From NCBI GenBank assembly GCA_945861995.1, contig CAMAWZ010000027.1:1-14184 (forward strand): 14,184 bases of DNA, written 5' to 3'. The translations under genes and the position numbers were made by a program. Source of the DNA: Pseudorhodobacter antarcticus. Lineage in GTDB: Bacteria; Pseudomonadota; Alphaproteobacteria; Rhodobacterales; Rhodobacteraceae. The notes below the pieces were generated by a model that was not told where the DNA came from, did not search any database, and was given only the letters and a program-made list of their open reading frames with translations. How positions within the stretch are numbered: position 1 is the first letter of the stretch; each line of letters starts with the position of its first letter. Shown here in pieces: positions 8,266 through 14,184 of the stretch.

Positions 8266-8286
8266 ATTGCCTGTTTTTTGGGCAAT
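8266..8286. promoter_or_regulatory. T-rich dyad in the dusB/ispDF divergent region
   Basis: ATTGCC and GGCAAT form a perfect inverted repeat around a 9-nt spacer containing six T. It lies 72 nt upstream of the dusB start and 57 nt upstream of ispDF. Its length and spacing fit a dimeric regulator operator. It could equally be a hairpin in an mRNA leader. Binding by NtrC is conceivable because the operon encodes NtrC, but nothing in the sequence proves it. A looser second dyad with a T-rich centre (GCG ... CGC, about 8238-8253) sits beside it. Confidence 0.35.
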
Positions 8287-8310
8287 TCCGCGCGGTGGAC
8301 GCCTGCGTTG

Positions 8311-8326
8311 CCTGCTGTTAAGCAGG
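8311..8326 (+). other. Leader hairpin before ispDF
   Basis: CCTGCT and AGCAGG pair perfectly around a GTTA tetraloop. The hairpin ends 4 nt before the AAGGGAG ribosome binding site of ispDF (8331-8337). No T-run follows, so it is not a terminator. It may shape access to the binding site or protect the mRNA 5' end. Confidence 0.4.
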
Positions 8327-8342
8327 GCGTAAGGGAGTGGCC

Positions 8343-9476
8343 ATGACAACAGCCGTGATCATCACCGCCGCAGGGCGCGGTTTGCGCGCAGGGGGCGATC
8401 TGCCAAAGCAATGGCAAATGCTGGCGGGACAGCCCGTCATGGCCCACACCATCGCCGCCTTTGCGGGGTTTGAGGTGGTGCTGACTGTGCATCCCGCTGA
8501 TATGGAACGTGCCAAATCGCTGTTTTCTGGCCAAATCGTGCTGGGCGGGGCCGACCGCGCGGCTTCGGTGCGCGCGGGCCTGCAAGCTTTGTCAGGGCGC
8601 GGCGTGACGCGCGTGTTGATCCATGATGGCGCGCGCCCCTTGGTCAGCCGCGATGTGATTGCGCGGGTCTTATCAGCGCTGGAAACCCACCCCGCTGCAG
8701 CCCCCGCCCTGCCCGTGACCGATGCGCTGTGGCGCGGGGCGGATGGATTGGTGACAGGCACGGCAGATCGCGCCGGTCTTTTTCGCGCGCAAACGCCGCA
8801 GGGCTTTGATTTTGAAGCGATTTTATCTGCACATCTGTCCTATAACATTCCCGCCGCCGATGACGTGGAAGTCGCCCGCGCCGCAGGGCTGAACGTGGCC
8901 ATTGTCGCGGGGGATGAGGCCAATATAAAGCTGACCTATGCGGGCGATTTTGCCCGCGCAGAAGCGATGATTAAGGAACAAGACATGGATATGCGCCCCG
9001 ATATTCGCCTTGGCAATGGTTTTGACGTTCATGCCTTTTGCGAGGGTGATCATGTCTGGCTGTGCGGCCACAAAATCGCCCATTCCAAAGGGTTGCTGGG
9101 CCATTCGGATGCCGATGTCGGTATGCACGCGCTGACCGATGCCATTTACGGCGCGCTGGCCGATGGCGATATCGGCCAGCATTTCCCGCCATCAGACCCG
9201 CAATGGAAAGGGGCTGCCAGCCATATTTTTCTGACCCACGCGATGGCCCGCGCGCGCGCGCGCGGCTATGAATTGGCCAATTGCGATGTCACGCTGATTT
9301 GCGAGCGGCCCAAAATTGGCCCCCACGCAGATGCCATGCGCGCGGCGCTGGCGGCGATAATGGGGGTGGACGTGGGCAAAGTTTCGGTCAAGGCGACAAC
9401 GTCCGAACGCCTTGGCTTTACGGGCCGCGAAGAGGGGATCGCTGCGCTGGCAACGGCCACATTGGTGCAGGCATGA
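8343..9476 (+). CDS. ispDF: Bifunctional IspD/IspF of the MEP isoprenoid pathway
   Basis: This fused enzyme performs two non-consecutive steps of isoprenoid precursor synthesis: CTP transfer to 2-C-methylerythritol 4-phosphate (IspD) and cyclisation to MEcPP (IspF). The 377-residue product starts with an IspD domain (about 1-206): ITAAGRGLRAGGDLPKQW (8-25) for CTP, VLIHDGARPLV (91-101), LPVTDAL, FRAQTPQGFD and DDVEVARAAG. After a short linker the IspF domain (about 218-377) shows GNGFDVHAF with metal ligands D228 and H230, H262 in GMHALTDA, and ERPKIGPH and VKATTSERLGFTGREEG near the end. ATG at 8343 is preferred over GTG at 8337, because AAGGGAG (8331-8337) is correctly spaced from the ATG and overlaps the GTG. 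Such fusions are common in alphaproteobacteria. The stop overlaps the pgpA ATG as ATGA. Confidence 0.97.
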   Translation: MTTAVIITAAGRGLRAGGDLPKQWQMLAGQPVMAHTIAAFAGFEVVLTVHPADMERAKSLFSGQIVLGGADRAASVRAGLQALSGRGVTRVLIHDGARPLVSRDVIARVLSALETHPAAAPALPVTDALWRGADGLVTGTADRAGLFRAQTPQGFDFEAILSAHLSYNIPAADDVEVARAAGLNVAIVAGDEANIKLTYAGDFARAEAMIKEQDMDMRPDIRLGNGFDVHAFCEGDHVWLCGHKIAHSKGLLGHSDADVGMHALTDAIYGALADGDIGQHFPPSDPQWKGAASHIFLTHAMARARARGYELANCDVTLICERPKIGPHADAMRAALAAIMGVDVGKVSVKATTSERLGFTGREEGIAALATATLVQA

Positions 9477-9961
9477 GCCGCGCCATTGCCACCGTTGTTG
9501 GCCTTGGCTATCTGCGCCCCGCCTCTGGTACTTGGGCCTCGGCGGCGGCGATTGTGATCGGCCTTTTGATCGACCGCTACCTTGGCTTTCCCGCGTTGGT
9601 TTTGGCAACGATTGCGGCCACTGGACTGGGATTCTGGGCAGTAAACCAAGCCCTTGGCGATGATAAATCAGCCGATCCTTCTGAATTTGTGATCGACGAA
9701 GTGGCAGGGCAATGGCTGGCGCTGCTGGTTTCGTCCGCCGCCTTTTGGGCGCGCGGGTGGGAGGGGTTCTTGCCCTACCCTGCCCCACTGGCCGCCTGTG
9801 TTTTCTTTCGGCTTTTTGATGTTTGGAAGCCGTGGATCATTGGCCGCGCAGACCGCATGGGCGGGGCCAAAGCGGTGATGCTGGACGATCTGATTGCAGG
9901 CGTTTTCGCTGGGATTGCCACGATCATTGCCGCCGCCCTTTACCATATCGTGGTGTTTTAA
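9473..9961 (+). CDS. pgpA: Phosphatidylglycerophosphatase A
   Basis: PgpA dephosphorylates phosphatidylglycerophosphate to phosphatidylglycerol at the inner membrane. The 162-residue protein carries the family motifs LGYLRPASGTWAS (11-23), DPSEFVIDEVAGQW (68-81), FFRLFDVWKPWII (111-123) and VMLDDLIAGVFAG (135-147), with acidic residues placed for Mg binding. Hydrophobic segments lie near 24-55, 82-92, 103-116 and 140-160. The start is the ATG inside the ispDF stop (ATGA, 9473-9476). An in-frame extension upstream would overlap the essential IspF C-terminus and is rejected. The stop overlaps the next ATG (TAATG), so the gene sits in the middle of a tightly packed operon. Confidence 0.94.
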   Translation: MSRAIATVVGLGYLRPASGTWASAAAIVIGLLIDRYLGFPALVLATIAATGLGFWAVNQALGDDKSADPSEFVIDEVAGQWLALLVSSAAFWARGWEGFLPYPAPLAACVFFRLFDVWKPWIIGRADRMGGAKAVMLDDLIAGVFAGIATIIAAALYHIVVF

Positions 9962-10425
9962 TGATTGCCCAAGTGCTAGACGCCGCCCGCGCCAAAGGCC
10001 TTCGGATTGCCTGCGCCGAAAGCTGCACGGGCGGGATGCTTGCCGCGCTGCTGACCGAAGTTGCGGGCGCATCCGACGTGTTTGACCGCGGTTTTGTCAC
10101 CTATTCGAATGATGCCAAAATAGATATGCTGGGGGTCAATCAGGCCACGCTAGACGCCCATGGCGCGGTCAGCGAACCTATCGCGCGCGAGATGGCCTTG
10201 GGCGCCTTGGAACGATCTAAATCGCAAATCGCGGTGTCGATCACGGGCATTGCAGGGCCGGGGGGATCCGAATTCAAACCCGAAGGGCGGGTGTGTTTTG
10301 CGCTGGCCACATCCGCTGGGGTTTTGGCCCAAACAGTTGAATTTGGCCCGCTGGGGCGCACTGTTGTGCGATTGGCCGCGCGCGATCATGCACTTGCGCT
10401 GATTCTGGCGGCATTGCGGGCTTAG
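9961..10425 (+). CDS. pncC: CinA C-terminal family protein / NMN deamidase (PncC)
   Basis: The stand-alone CinA C-terminal domain hydrolyses nicotinamide mononucleotide to nicotinic acid mononucleotide, recycling pyridine nucleotide. The 154-residue product is a single complete domain with CAESCTGGMLAALL (18-31), RGFVTYSNDAKIDMLGV (43-59), the VSEPIAREMA helix (70-79) and SITGIAGPGGS (93-103). There is no N-terminal molybdopterin-binding domain of full-length CinA. The start is the ATG overlapping the pgpA stop by one base. The gene ends the ispDF-pgpA-cinA operon; no clear terminator follows. Many annotations call it cinA or ygaD. The exact activity is inferred from the family. Confidence 0.92.
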   Translation: MIAQVLDAARAKGLRIACAESCTGGMLAALLTEVAGASDVFDRGFVTYSNDAKIDMLGVNQATLDAHGAVSEPIAREMALGALERSKSQIAVSITGIAGPGGSEFKPEGRVCFALATSAGVLAQTVEFGPLGRTVVRLAARDHALALILAALRA

Positions 10426-10608
10426 CGTTTCGTGCCGCTGCATATTCATGCCGTGGCGATCCCTGTGACGCATCTTTCAGTGGCGGCTTGCCTCATTTGG
10501 GCGCTGCGGCAGCGGATATAGTTCGCCCGCGCGTTAAGTTCGCTTGCGCATAGACAATACTTTGGATGTGTTCGCCGTGCATGGCAAGCGGCGTTATGAT
10601 TTGAATCC
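10426..10608. other. Non-coding gap between cinA and the Coq10/RatA gene
   Basis: These 183 bp separate two convergent genes. I see no convincing ORF, tRNA or strong terminator. A small 5-bp hairpin (CGCTG/CAGCG, 10502-10514) is the only tidy structure. Read in one plus frame from 10432, a GTG-initiated hydrophobic stretch of about 29 codons ends at a TAG. It has no ribosome binding site and is not called as a gene. Confidence 0.5.
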
Positions 10609-11049
10609 CTAGCCGTACAACTGGTGTGCGCGCGCCTCGAAGGCGCGCACAATCCGCTGCATCGCCTCGTTAAAGACAAGCCCGATAATCCCCGCCAAAA
10701 TCGGGTTCTTAAACTCAAAATCCACCGAAAAATCCACGTCGCAGCCGCCTTCAACCGCCCGAAAGGCCCAGACGGATTTTAAATGGCGAAAGGGGCCGTC
10801 GATATATTCGGTCAAAATCCGGTCTTGCCCCAGCAACGTCACGCGCGAGCCGAATTTTTCGCGAAACACTTTGAACGAGATGACCAAATCGGCCTCCATC
10901 ACTTCGCCGCCCTCAATTGGCGTGCGCGAACGGATGCGCGCCGCCGCCGCCCAAGGCAGAAATTCAGGGTAGCGCGCCACATCGGCCACCAGCGCAAACA
11001 TCTGCGCGGGGCTATAGGGCAGGGTTTTTACTTCGGCATGTTTGGGCAT
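10609..11049 (-). CDS. Coq10/RatA-family START-domain protein
   Basis: Members of this SRPBCC/START family bind hydrophobic ligands. The mitochondrial and alphaproteobacterial Coq10 branch binds ubiquinone and supports respiration. E. coli RatA was described as a ribosome-association toxin. The 146-residue product is a whole domain: the opening beta strand (MPKHAEVKTLPYSPAQMF, 1-18), VADVARYPEFLPW (21-33), the central VISFKVFREKFGSRVTL strands, and the long C-terminal helix around NEAMQRIVRAFEARA (127-141). There is no signal peptide. TAGGT lies about 4 nt before the ATG. The gene diverges from hpt and converges on cinA, with no antitoxin-like gene next to it. That and the alphaproteobacterial setting favour a ubiquinone-related role. 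Confidence 0.9.
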   Translation of the reverse strand: MPKHAEVKTLPYSPAQMFALVADVARYPEFLPWAAAARIRSRTPIEGGEVMEADLVISFKVFREKFGSRVTLLGQDRILTEYIDGPFRHLKSVWAFRAVEGGCDVDFSVDFEFKNPILAGIIGLVFNEAMQRIVRAFEARAHQLYG

Positions 11050-11115
11050 AGTAACCTATCGCGTGACTTATCCCCAGTTTTTGGCTAGCCTTGGGGCAAG
11101 TTGCAAGAGGACAAG

Positions 11116-11679
11116 ATGCCCGACCCTATCCCCCATACCACCGCCGATGGCCGCGCTTATGTGATTGACGAGATGCTGTCAGCCAAATCGATCGCCGCCC
11201 GCGTCGAAGAACTGGCCCGTCAGATCACCGCGCATTATGCGGGCTGTGATCGGCTGATTGTTGTCGGCCTGCTGCGCGGATCCTTCGTGTTTATCGCCGA
11301 TTTGGTGCGCGAAATTGATCTGCCTGTCGAGGTGGATTTTCTAGAAGCGTCCTCTTACGGCGATGCGATGCACTCGTCCCGCGAGGTGCGCATCCTGAAA
11401 GATTTGCGCGGCGAAATTGCGGGGCGCGATGTGCTGGTGGTGGAAGATATTGTCGACACGGGCTTTACCCTGACCCATGTGAAAAAGATGCTTTTGTCGC
11501 GCGAACCTGCCCGCCTTGAGGTGTGCGCGCTGCTCGATAAACCCAGCCGCCGCGAAGTACCGATTAAGGCGACATGGACAGGGTTCGAGATTCCCGACGA
11601 GTTTGTTGTCGGCTACGGCATTGATTTTGCACAAAGAAACCGTAACCTGCCCTATATTGGCAAGGTGCGCTTTACCTGA
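11116..11679 (+). CDS. hpt: Hypoxanthine phosphoribosyltransferase
   Basis: The enzyme salvages hypoxanthine (and often guanine) with PRPP to give IMP or GMP in the cytosol. The 187-residue product has the type I phosphoribosyltransferase fold. It shows the GLLRGSFVFIADL loop (51-63), the flexible-loop SSYGD (79-83), the PRPP motif VLVVEDIVDTGFTL (106-119), LLDKPSRR (139-146) and the C-terminal DEFVVGYGIDFAQRNRNLPY (161-180). ATG at 11116 is chosen because AAGAGGA (11105-11111) precedes it at normal spacing. A TTG at 11101 is in frame, but the binding site would then lie inside the gene. A small membrane-protein gene begins 10 nt after the stop. Confidence 0.95.
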   Translation: MPDPIPHTTADGRAYVIDEMLSAKSIAARVEELARQITAHYAGCDRLIVVGLLRGSFVFIADLVREIDLPVEVDFLEASSYGDAMHSSREVRILKDLRGEIAGRDVLVVEDIVDTGFTLTHVKKMLLSREPARLEVCALLDKPSRREVPIKATWTGFEIPDEFVVGYGIDFAQRNRNLPYIGKVRFT

Positions 11680-11689
11680 AAGGGTTGTT

Positions 11690-11860
11690 ATGGGGCCGAA
11701 CTGGTTTATTCGGATGTACGGGTGGGCGCGCAATCCGCCCTCTTTCGAAAAAGTGAAGTTGGTGCTGATGGTGGTTGTGGCCTGTTTCGCGCTATGGGGC
11801 TTAGAGTACCTGGGGCTGTGGCCAGATTGGCTGTCGGTGAACCCACCCGCCAAACCGTAG
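11690..11860 (+). CDS. Small single-pass membrane protein, function unknown
   Basis: This 56-codon ORF has AAAGGG (11679-11684) just before its ATG, and sits 10 nt after hpt and 15 nt before the cytochrome gene, so it is almost certainly translated. The product begins with an aromatic, basic segment (MGPNWFIRMYGWARNPPS). One hydrophobic helix follows at about residues 23-41 (VKLVLMVVVACFALWGLEYLG). The tail is proline-rich (PDWLSVNPPAKP). Basic residues before the helix predict an inside N-terminus. It has no cysteine or histidine pattern for a cofactor. I recall similar short proteins beside hpt in related bacteria, but cannot confirm this. A role as an accessory subunit of the adjacent membrane cytochrome is only inference from position. 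Confidence 0.75.
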   Translation: MGPNWFIRMYGWARNPPSFEKVKLVLMVVVACFALWGLEYLGLWPDWLSVNPPAKP

Positions 11861-11875
11861 AGAAAGTTCGCCAAA

Positions 11876-12766
11876 ATGGAATTCAAACCTAAACTACTTC
11901 TGGGCATTGGGGTTGCGGGCGTTTTGGCGGCAGGGGCGGCGTGGTTCATCAGCGCGCCGCGCGCGTTTGATACCGCCGCTTTCGCAGGGCTGACGGGCGA
12001 CCATAAGGCAGGCGAGCAGGTATTTTGGGCCGCTGGCTGCGCCTCTTGCCATATGGCCCCGGGCGGCGATCCGATGGTGCTTGCGGGCGGGCAGGCTTTT
12101 GCAACGCAATTTGGAACTTTCCACGCGCCCAATATCTCGCCCGACTCTGTGGCAGGTATTGGCGGCTGGACGCTGGGCCAATTCGCGCGCGCCATTCAGC
12201 AAGGCGTATCGCCCGACGGGGCGCATTACTACCCCGCCCTGCCCTATGTTGCCTATGCCAAAATGGCCCCGCAAGATGTGGCAAATTTGAAGGCCTTTAT
12301 CGATGGGCGGCCCGCTGATGCCACGCCCAGCCTGCCGCATGAAATTGCCTTTCCCTTTAACATCCGCCGTACTTTGGGCCTGTGGAAGGCGATATTCGCC
12401 GATGACAGCTATGTGATCACGGGCGATTTTACCGAAGCCCAGCAACGCGGCCGCTATATTGCCGAAAGCCTTGCCCATTGCGGCGAATGCCACACGCCGC
12501 GCACTGTTTTGGGCGGATTGGATCGTTCCAAATGGCTGGCTGGTGCGCCCAGTGCCGATGGCAAAAGCCGCGTGCCCAATATCACCCCCGCAGCGTTGGA
12601 TTGGTCTGACGGCGATATTTTCGCCTATCTGACCACGGGCTTTACCCCCGAGTATGATTCCGTGGGCGGCCATATGGCGCATGTGGTGGAAAACATGGCC
12701 AAGCTGCCCGAAAGCGATGTGCAGGCGGTTGTTGCCTACCTTCGGCGCGTTCCCGCCATTCCATAG
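11876..12766 (+). CDS. Membrane-anchored diheme cytochrome c
   Basis: This periplasmic electron carrier is held by an uncleaved N-terminal helix (about residues 7-25, LLLGIGVAGVLAAGAAWFI). The 296-residue product has two heme sites, CASCH (55-59) and CGECH (202-206). Likely distal ligands are M130 in YPALPYVAYAKM and M267 in GGHMAHVV. HAPNISPD (83-90) and VPNITP (233-238) repeat the same fold motif in both halves. The sequence resembles the first two heme domains of the triheme subunit of membrane alcohol or gluconate dehydrogenases. It lacks the third domain, and no dehydrogenase subunit lies nearby. A GAGAAAG before the ATG is a moderate binding site. It probably passes electrons between the quinone/bc1 level and a terminal acceptor; the partner is unknown. 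Confidence 0.9.
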   Translation: MEFKPKLLLGIGVAGVLAAGAAWFISAPRAFDTAAFAGLTGDHKAGEQVFWAAGCASCHMAPGGDPMVLAGGQAFATQFGTFHAPNISPDSVAGIGGWTLGQFARAIQQGVSPDGAHYYPALPYVAYAKMAPQDVANLKAFIDGRPADATPSLPHEIAFPFNIRRTLGLWKAIFADDSYVITGDFTEAQQRGRYIAESLAHCGECHTPRTVLGGLDRSKWLAGAPSADGKSRVPNITPAALDWSDGDIFAYLTTGFTPEYDSVGGHMAHVVENMAKLPESDVQAVVAYLRRVPAIP

Positions 12767-12852
12767 GCTTTTGGGGATTTCCATACACGCAGCGCTTGCA
12801 AATGCGGCGTAAGGGGCGCTGGCTGATACTGGCCCCATTGCGCGGGCAAGGG

Positions 12853-12875
12853 GCTGCTTGGCGCAGCTTTGCGCC
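12853..12875 (+). promoter_or_regulatory. Mutually exclusive hairpins before the cytochrome c' gene
   Basis: GCTGC/GCAGC (12853-12867, 5-nt loop) and GGCGCA/TGCGCC (12860-12875, 4-nt loop) are both perfect stems, but share bases and cannot form together. An outer pair AGGGGC/GCCCCT (12849-12854 with 12873-12878) can also form. The AAGGAG ribosome binding site at 12880-12885 follows at once. The arrangement could modulate translation or attenuate transcription; this is structural inference only. Confidence 0.35.
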
Positions 12876-12891
12876 CCTGAAGGAGTGATTT

Positions 12892-13373
12892 ATGAAAAAT
12901 CCAACGGCTTTGAAACGGGCCACTTTGGCCAGCGTCGCGGTGTTTGCCGCCTTCACCGCCTTTGCCCAAGATGCTGAAGACCCCTTTGCCAATGCTGTGG
13001 AAACACGCCACGGCCTCATGCTGCAGATGGCCACGGACTTGGGCGTTTTGGGCGCAATTGCCAAGGGCGAGATCGCTTATGACGCAACCGCTGCCACGAA
13101 AGCTGCGGCGAATGTGGCGGCGATAGCATCGGTTTTGTCGATGGTGCAATTTCCCGCAGGGTCGGAAAATGGCAAATCGGCAGACACTTTGCCCTGCCCG
13201 ATCTTTGGGCCAAACAGGATGATTTTCTAGCGAAAATTGTCGATCTCAACAATGCCGCTGATGCGATGAAAACCGCAGCAGCCAAGGACGGCGATGCGAT
13301 TAAAGCATCGATGGCGCAACTGGGCGGGGCGTGCAGTGCCTGCCACAAAGCGTATCGCCAACCTGAAAGTTAA
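12892..13373 (+). pseudogene. Class II cytochrome c (c'/c556-type), frameshifted
   Basis: Cytochromes c' and c556 are periplasmic four-helix heme proteins that bind NO or carry electrons. The first frame gives a signal peptide ending at about AFA/QDAED (residue 25), then VETRHGLMLQMATDLGVLGAIAKGE (36-60), the usual first helix. M43, three residues after R39, could be a c556-type ligand. The frame is lost near residue 100 and stops at a TAG (13228-13230). The next frame resumes the family sequence from LPDLWAKQDDFLAKI to the heme site CSACHKAYR (13332-13352), ending in TAA at 13371-13373. One missing base, most simply a fourth C in the CCC run 13192-13194, restores a 160-residue protein of normal length. 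AAGGAG lies 6 nt before the ATG. It may be a real frameshift or a sequencing error. As written, the product has no heme site. Confidence 0.88.
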
Positions 13374-13380
13374 TTGGAAT

Positions 13381-13402
13381 GGGGGGCGCAGTGCCCCCCT
13401 TT
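13381..13402 (+). terminator. Strong GC hairpin between convergent cytochrome c' and lipA
   Basis: GGGGGGC and GCCCCCC (13381-13387 and 13393-13399) form a perfect 7-bp stem with a 5-nt loop, 7 nt past the cytochrome c' stop. Only TTT follows on the plus strand, and it overlaps the lipA stop codon. The stem is strong but the U-tract is short. It most likely ends the plus-strand transcript, and it would also form at the end of the lipA mRNA. Confidence 0.65.
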
Positions 13403-14184
13403 ACCCTTGCGCCAATTTCGCCAGTCGCGCGGCGCGCAATCGCGCAAAATCATCCCCCGCATGGTAGGATGACCGTGTCAGCGGCGTGGCCGATACCATC
13501 AAAAACCCTTTGCCATAGGCGGTCGTCTCGTATCCTTTAAACTCGTCTGGGGTGACAAACCGATCAACACCGTGATGTTTTGGGGTCGGCTGCAAATACT
13601 GGCCAATGGTCAGAAAATCTACATCTGCCGCGCGCATATCATCCATCACTTGCCCCACGCCAATGCGGTCTTCGCCAAGGCCCACCATGATGCCCGATTT
13701 GGTAAATATGGTCGGATCAAGTTCCTTAACGCGCTGCAAAAGACGCAGGGAATGGAAATAGCGCGCGCCAGGGCGCACGGATGGATACAGGCCAGGCACA
13801 GTTTCAAGATTATGGTTAAACACATCAGGCTTGGCCGCAACCACCATCTCTAGAGCCTCTGGCCCACATTTTAGAAAATCTGGCGTTAGTATTTCAATCG
13901 TGGTTGCAGGGCTGCGGTGGCGAATGGCGCGAATGGTCTGGGCAAAATGCGCCGCCCCCCCATCGGCCAGATCATCGCGGTCAACGGACGTGACCACCAC
14001 ATGGGCAAGGCCCAGTTCCGCCACAGCATGGGCAACCCGCCCAGGCTCGAATGTATCCAAACTGGTCGGCTTGCCCGTGGCAATGTTGCAAAATGAACAG
14101 CCGCGCGTGCAAATTTCGCCCATAATCATCATGGTGGCGTGGCCCACGCTCCAACATTCGCCAACATTTGGGCAGCCTGCCTCT
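13401..14184 (-). CDS. lipA: Lipoyl synthase LipA, C-terminal part (start beyond right edge)
   Basis: LipA is a radical SAM enzyme that inserts two sulfur atoms into octanoyl groups on lipoyl domains of pyruvate and 2-oxoglutarate dehydrogenases and the glycine cleavage system. The window holds the last 260 codons in full. Reading starts within EAGCPNVGECW, which supplies two cysteines of the auxiliary, sulfur-donating [4Fe-4S] cluster. The radical SAM motif CTRGCSFC follows at 14086-14112, then VVVTSVDRDDL, the NHNLETVPGLYPSVRPGARY region, KSGIMVGLGE and QYLQPTPKHH. The conserved RSSYHAGDD near the C-terminus provides the serine that ligates the auxiliary cluster. The stop at 13401-13403 lies against the GC hairpin. 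The frame is intact. Confidence 0.97.
   Translation of the reverse strand, partial: EAGCPNVGECWSVGHATMMIMGEICTRGCSFCNIATGKPTSLDTFEPGRVAHAVAELGLAHVVVTSVDRDDLADGGAAHFAQTIRAIRHRSPATTIEILTPDFLKCGPEALEMVVAAKPDVFNHNLETVPGLYPSVRPGARYFHSLRLLQRVKELDPTIFTKSGIMVGLGEDRIGVGQVMDDMRAADVDFLTIGQYLQPTPKHHGVDRFVTPDEFKGYETTAYGKGFLMVSATPLTRSSYHAGDDFARLRAARLAKLAQG

Noticed and set aside
9281..9472. N-terminal extension of PgpA to 226 residues
   Set aside because: It would run through the IspF catalytic C-terminus in another frame. The ATGA overlap at 9473 and the family length of about 160 fit the shorter protein.
10263..10275. Adjacent BamHI and EcoRI sites resembling a cloning junction
   Set aside because: They encode Gly-Ser-Glu-Phe within the conserved GIAGPGG...EGRVCFA part of the CinA domain, and the frame continues correctly on both sides, so they are natural.
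10590..10625. ATTCAAATC on the minus strand, like a tRNA T-loop
   Set aside because: The flanking bases do not form a T-stem, and no acceptor, D or anticodon stem can be drawn around it.
10609..11049. A toxin-antitoxin pair involving the RatA-like gene
   Set aside because: No small partner gene lies beside it; its neighbours are hpt and cinA. Family annotation alone does not support a toxin role in alphaproteobacteria, where the Coq10 function is more likely.
11050..11115. Promoter elements and a CCCCA/TGGGG dyad between ratA and hpt
   Set aside because: A shared promoter region is expected here, but I could not find well-spaced -35 and -10 boxes, and the 5-bp dyad with a 15-nt spacer is easily due to chance.
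11341..12838. Long minus-strand ORFs (284 and 314 codons) opposite hpt and the diheme cytochrome
   Set aside because: They lie antisense to genes with clear motifs. Their translations are low-complexity, rich in Arg, Ala, Gly and His and without any family signature. Long antisense frames are common in GC-rich DNA.

Overview
The window looks like chromosomal core DNA from an alphaproteobacterium of the Rhodobacterales/Rhodobacteraceae type. This rests on four things seen in the sequence: the gene order dusB(nifR3)-ntrB-ntrC-ntrY-ntrX-hfq-hflX, a fused ispDF gene, an NtrC without the sigma-54-contacting GAFTGA loop, and GC-rich, evenly used codons throughout. I cannot name a genus. No tRNA, rRNA, insertion sequence, CRISPR array, prophage or clear horizontal island is visible.

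Left block, all minus strand (1-8194). Reading in the direction of transcription: dusB (tRNA dihydrouridine synthase), ntrB and ntrC (nitrogen-status two-component pair), ntrY and ntrX (second, membrane-bound pair), then hfq (RNA chaperone) and the N-terminal part of hflX (ribosome-associated GTPase, running off the left edge). dusB/ntrB and ntrY/ntrX overlap by ATGA, and ntrB/ntrC abut exactly. This points to translational coupling and joint transcription. A weak terminator-like hairpin separates ntrX from hfq.

Central block, plus strand (8343-10425). ispDF, pgpA and cinA overlap by 4 nt and 1 nt and form a compact operon: MEP isoprenoid synthesis, phosphatidylglycerol synthesis and NMN deamidation. 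It diverges from dusB across about 150 bp that holds a T-rich dyad.

Right block (10609-14184). A minus-strand Coq10/RatA START-domain gene diverges from a plus-strand group: hpt, a 56-residue single-pass membrane protein, and a membrane-anchored diheme cytochrome c. A class II (c'/c556-type) cytochrome gene follows and carries an apparent -1 frameshift. A strong GC hairpin separates it from the convergent lipA (lipoyl synthase), whose start lies beyond the right edge.

I found no clearly new system. The points most worth a second look are: (i) the frameshifted cytochrome c' gene; (ii) hflX lacking an ATG, GTG or TTG start in its frame; (iii) two AAA+ regulators without GAFTGA, with NtrX also showing Asn in place of the Walker B Asp; (iv) mutually exclusive hairpins just before the cytochrome c' ribosome binding site; and (v) the hpt/small membrane protein/diheme cytochrome cluster, which has no dehydrogenase partner nearby.
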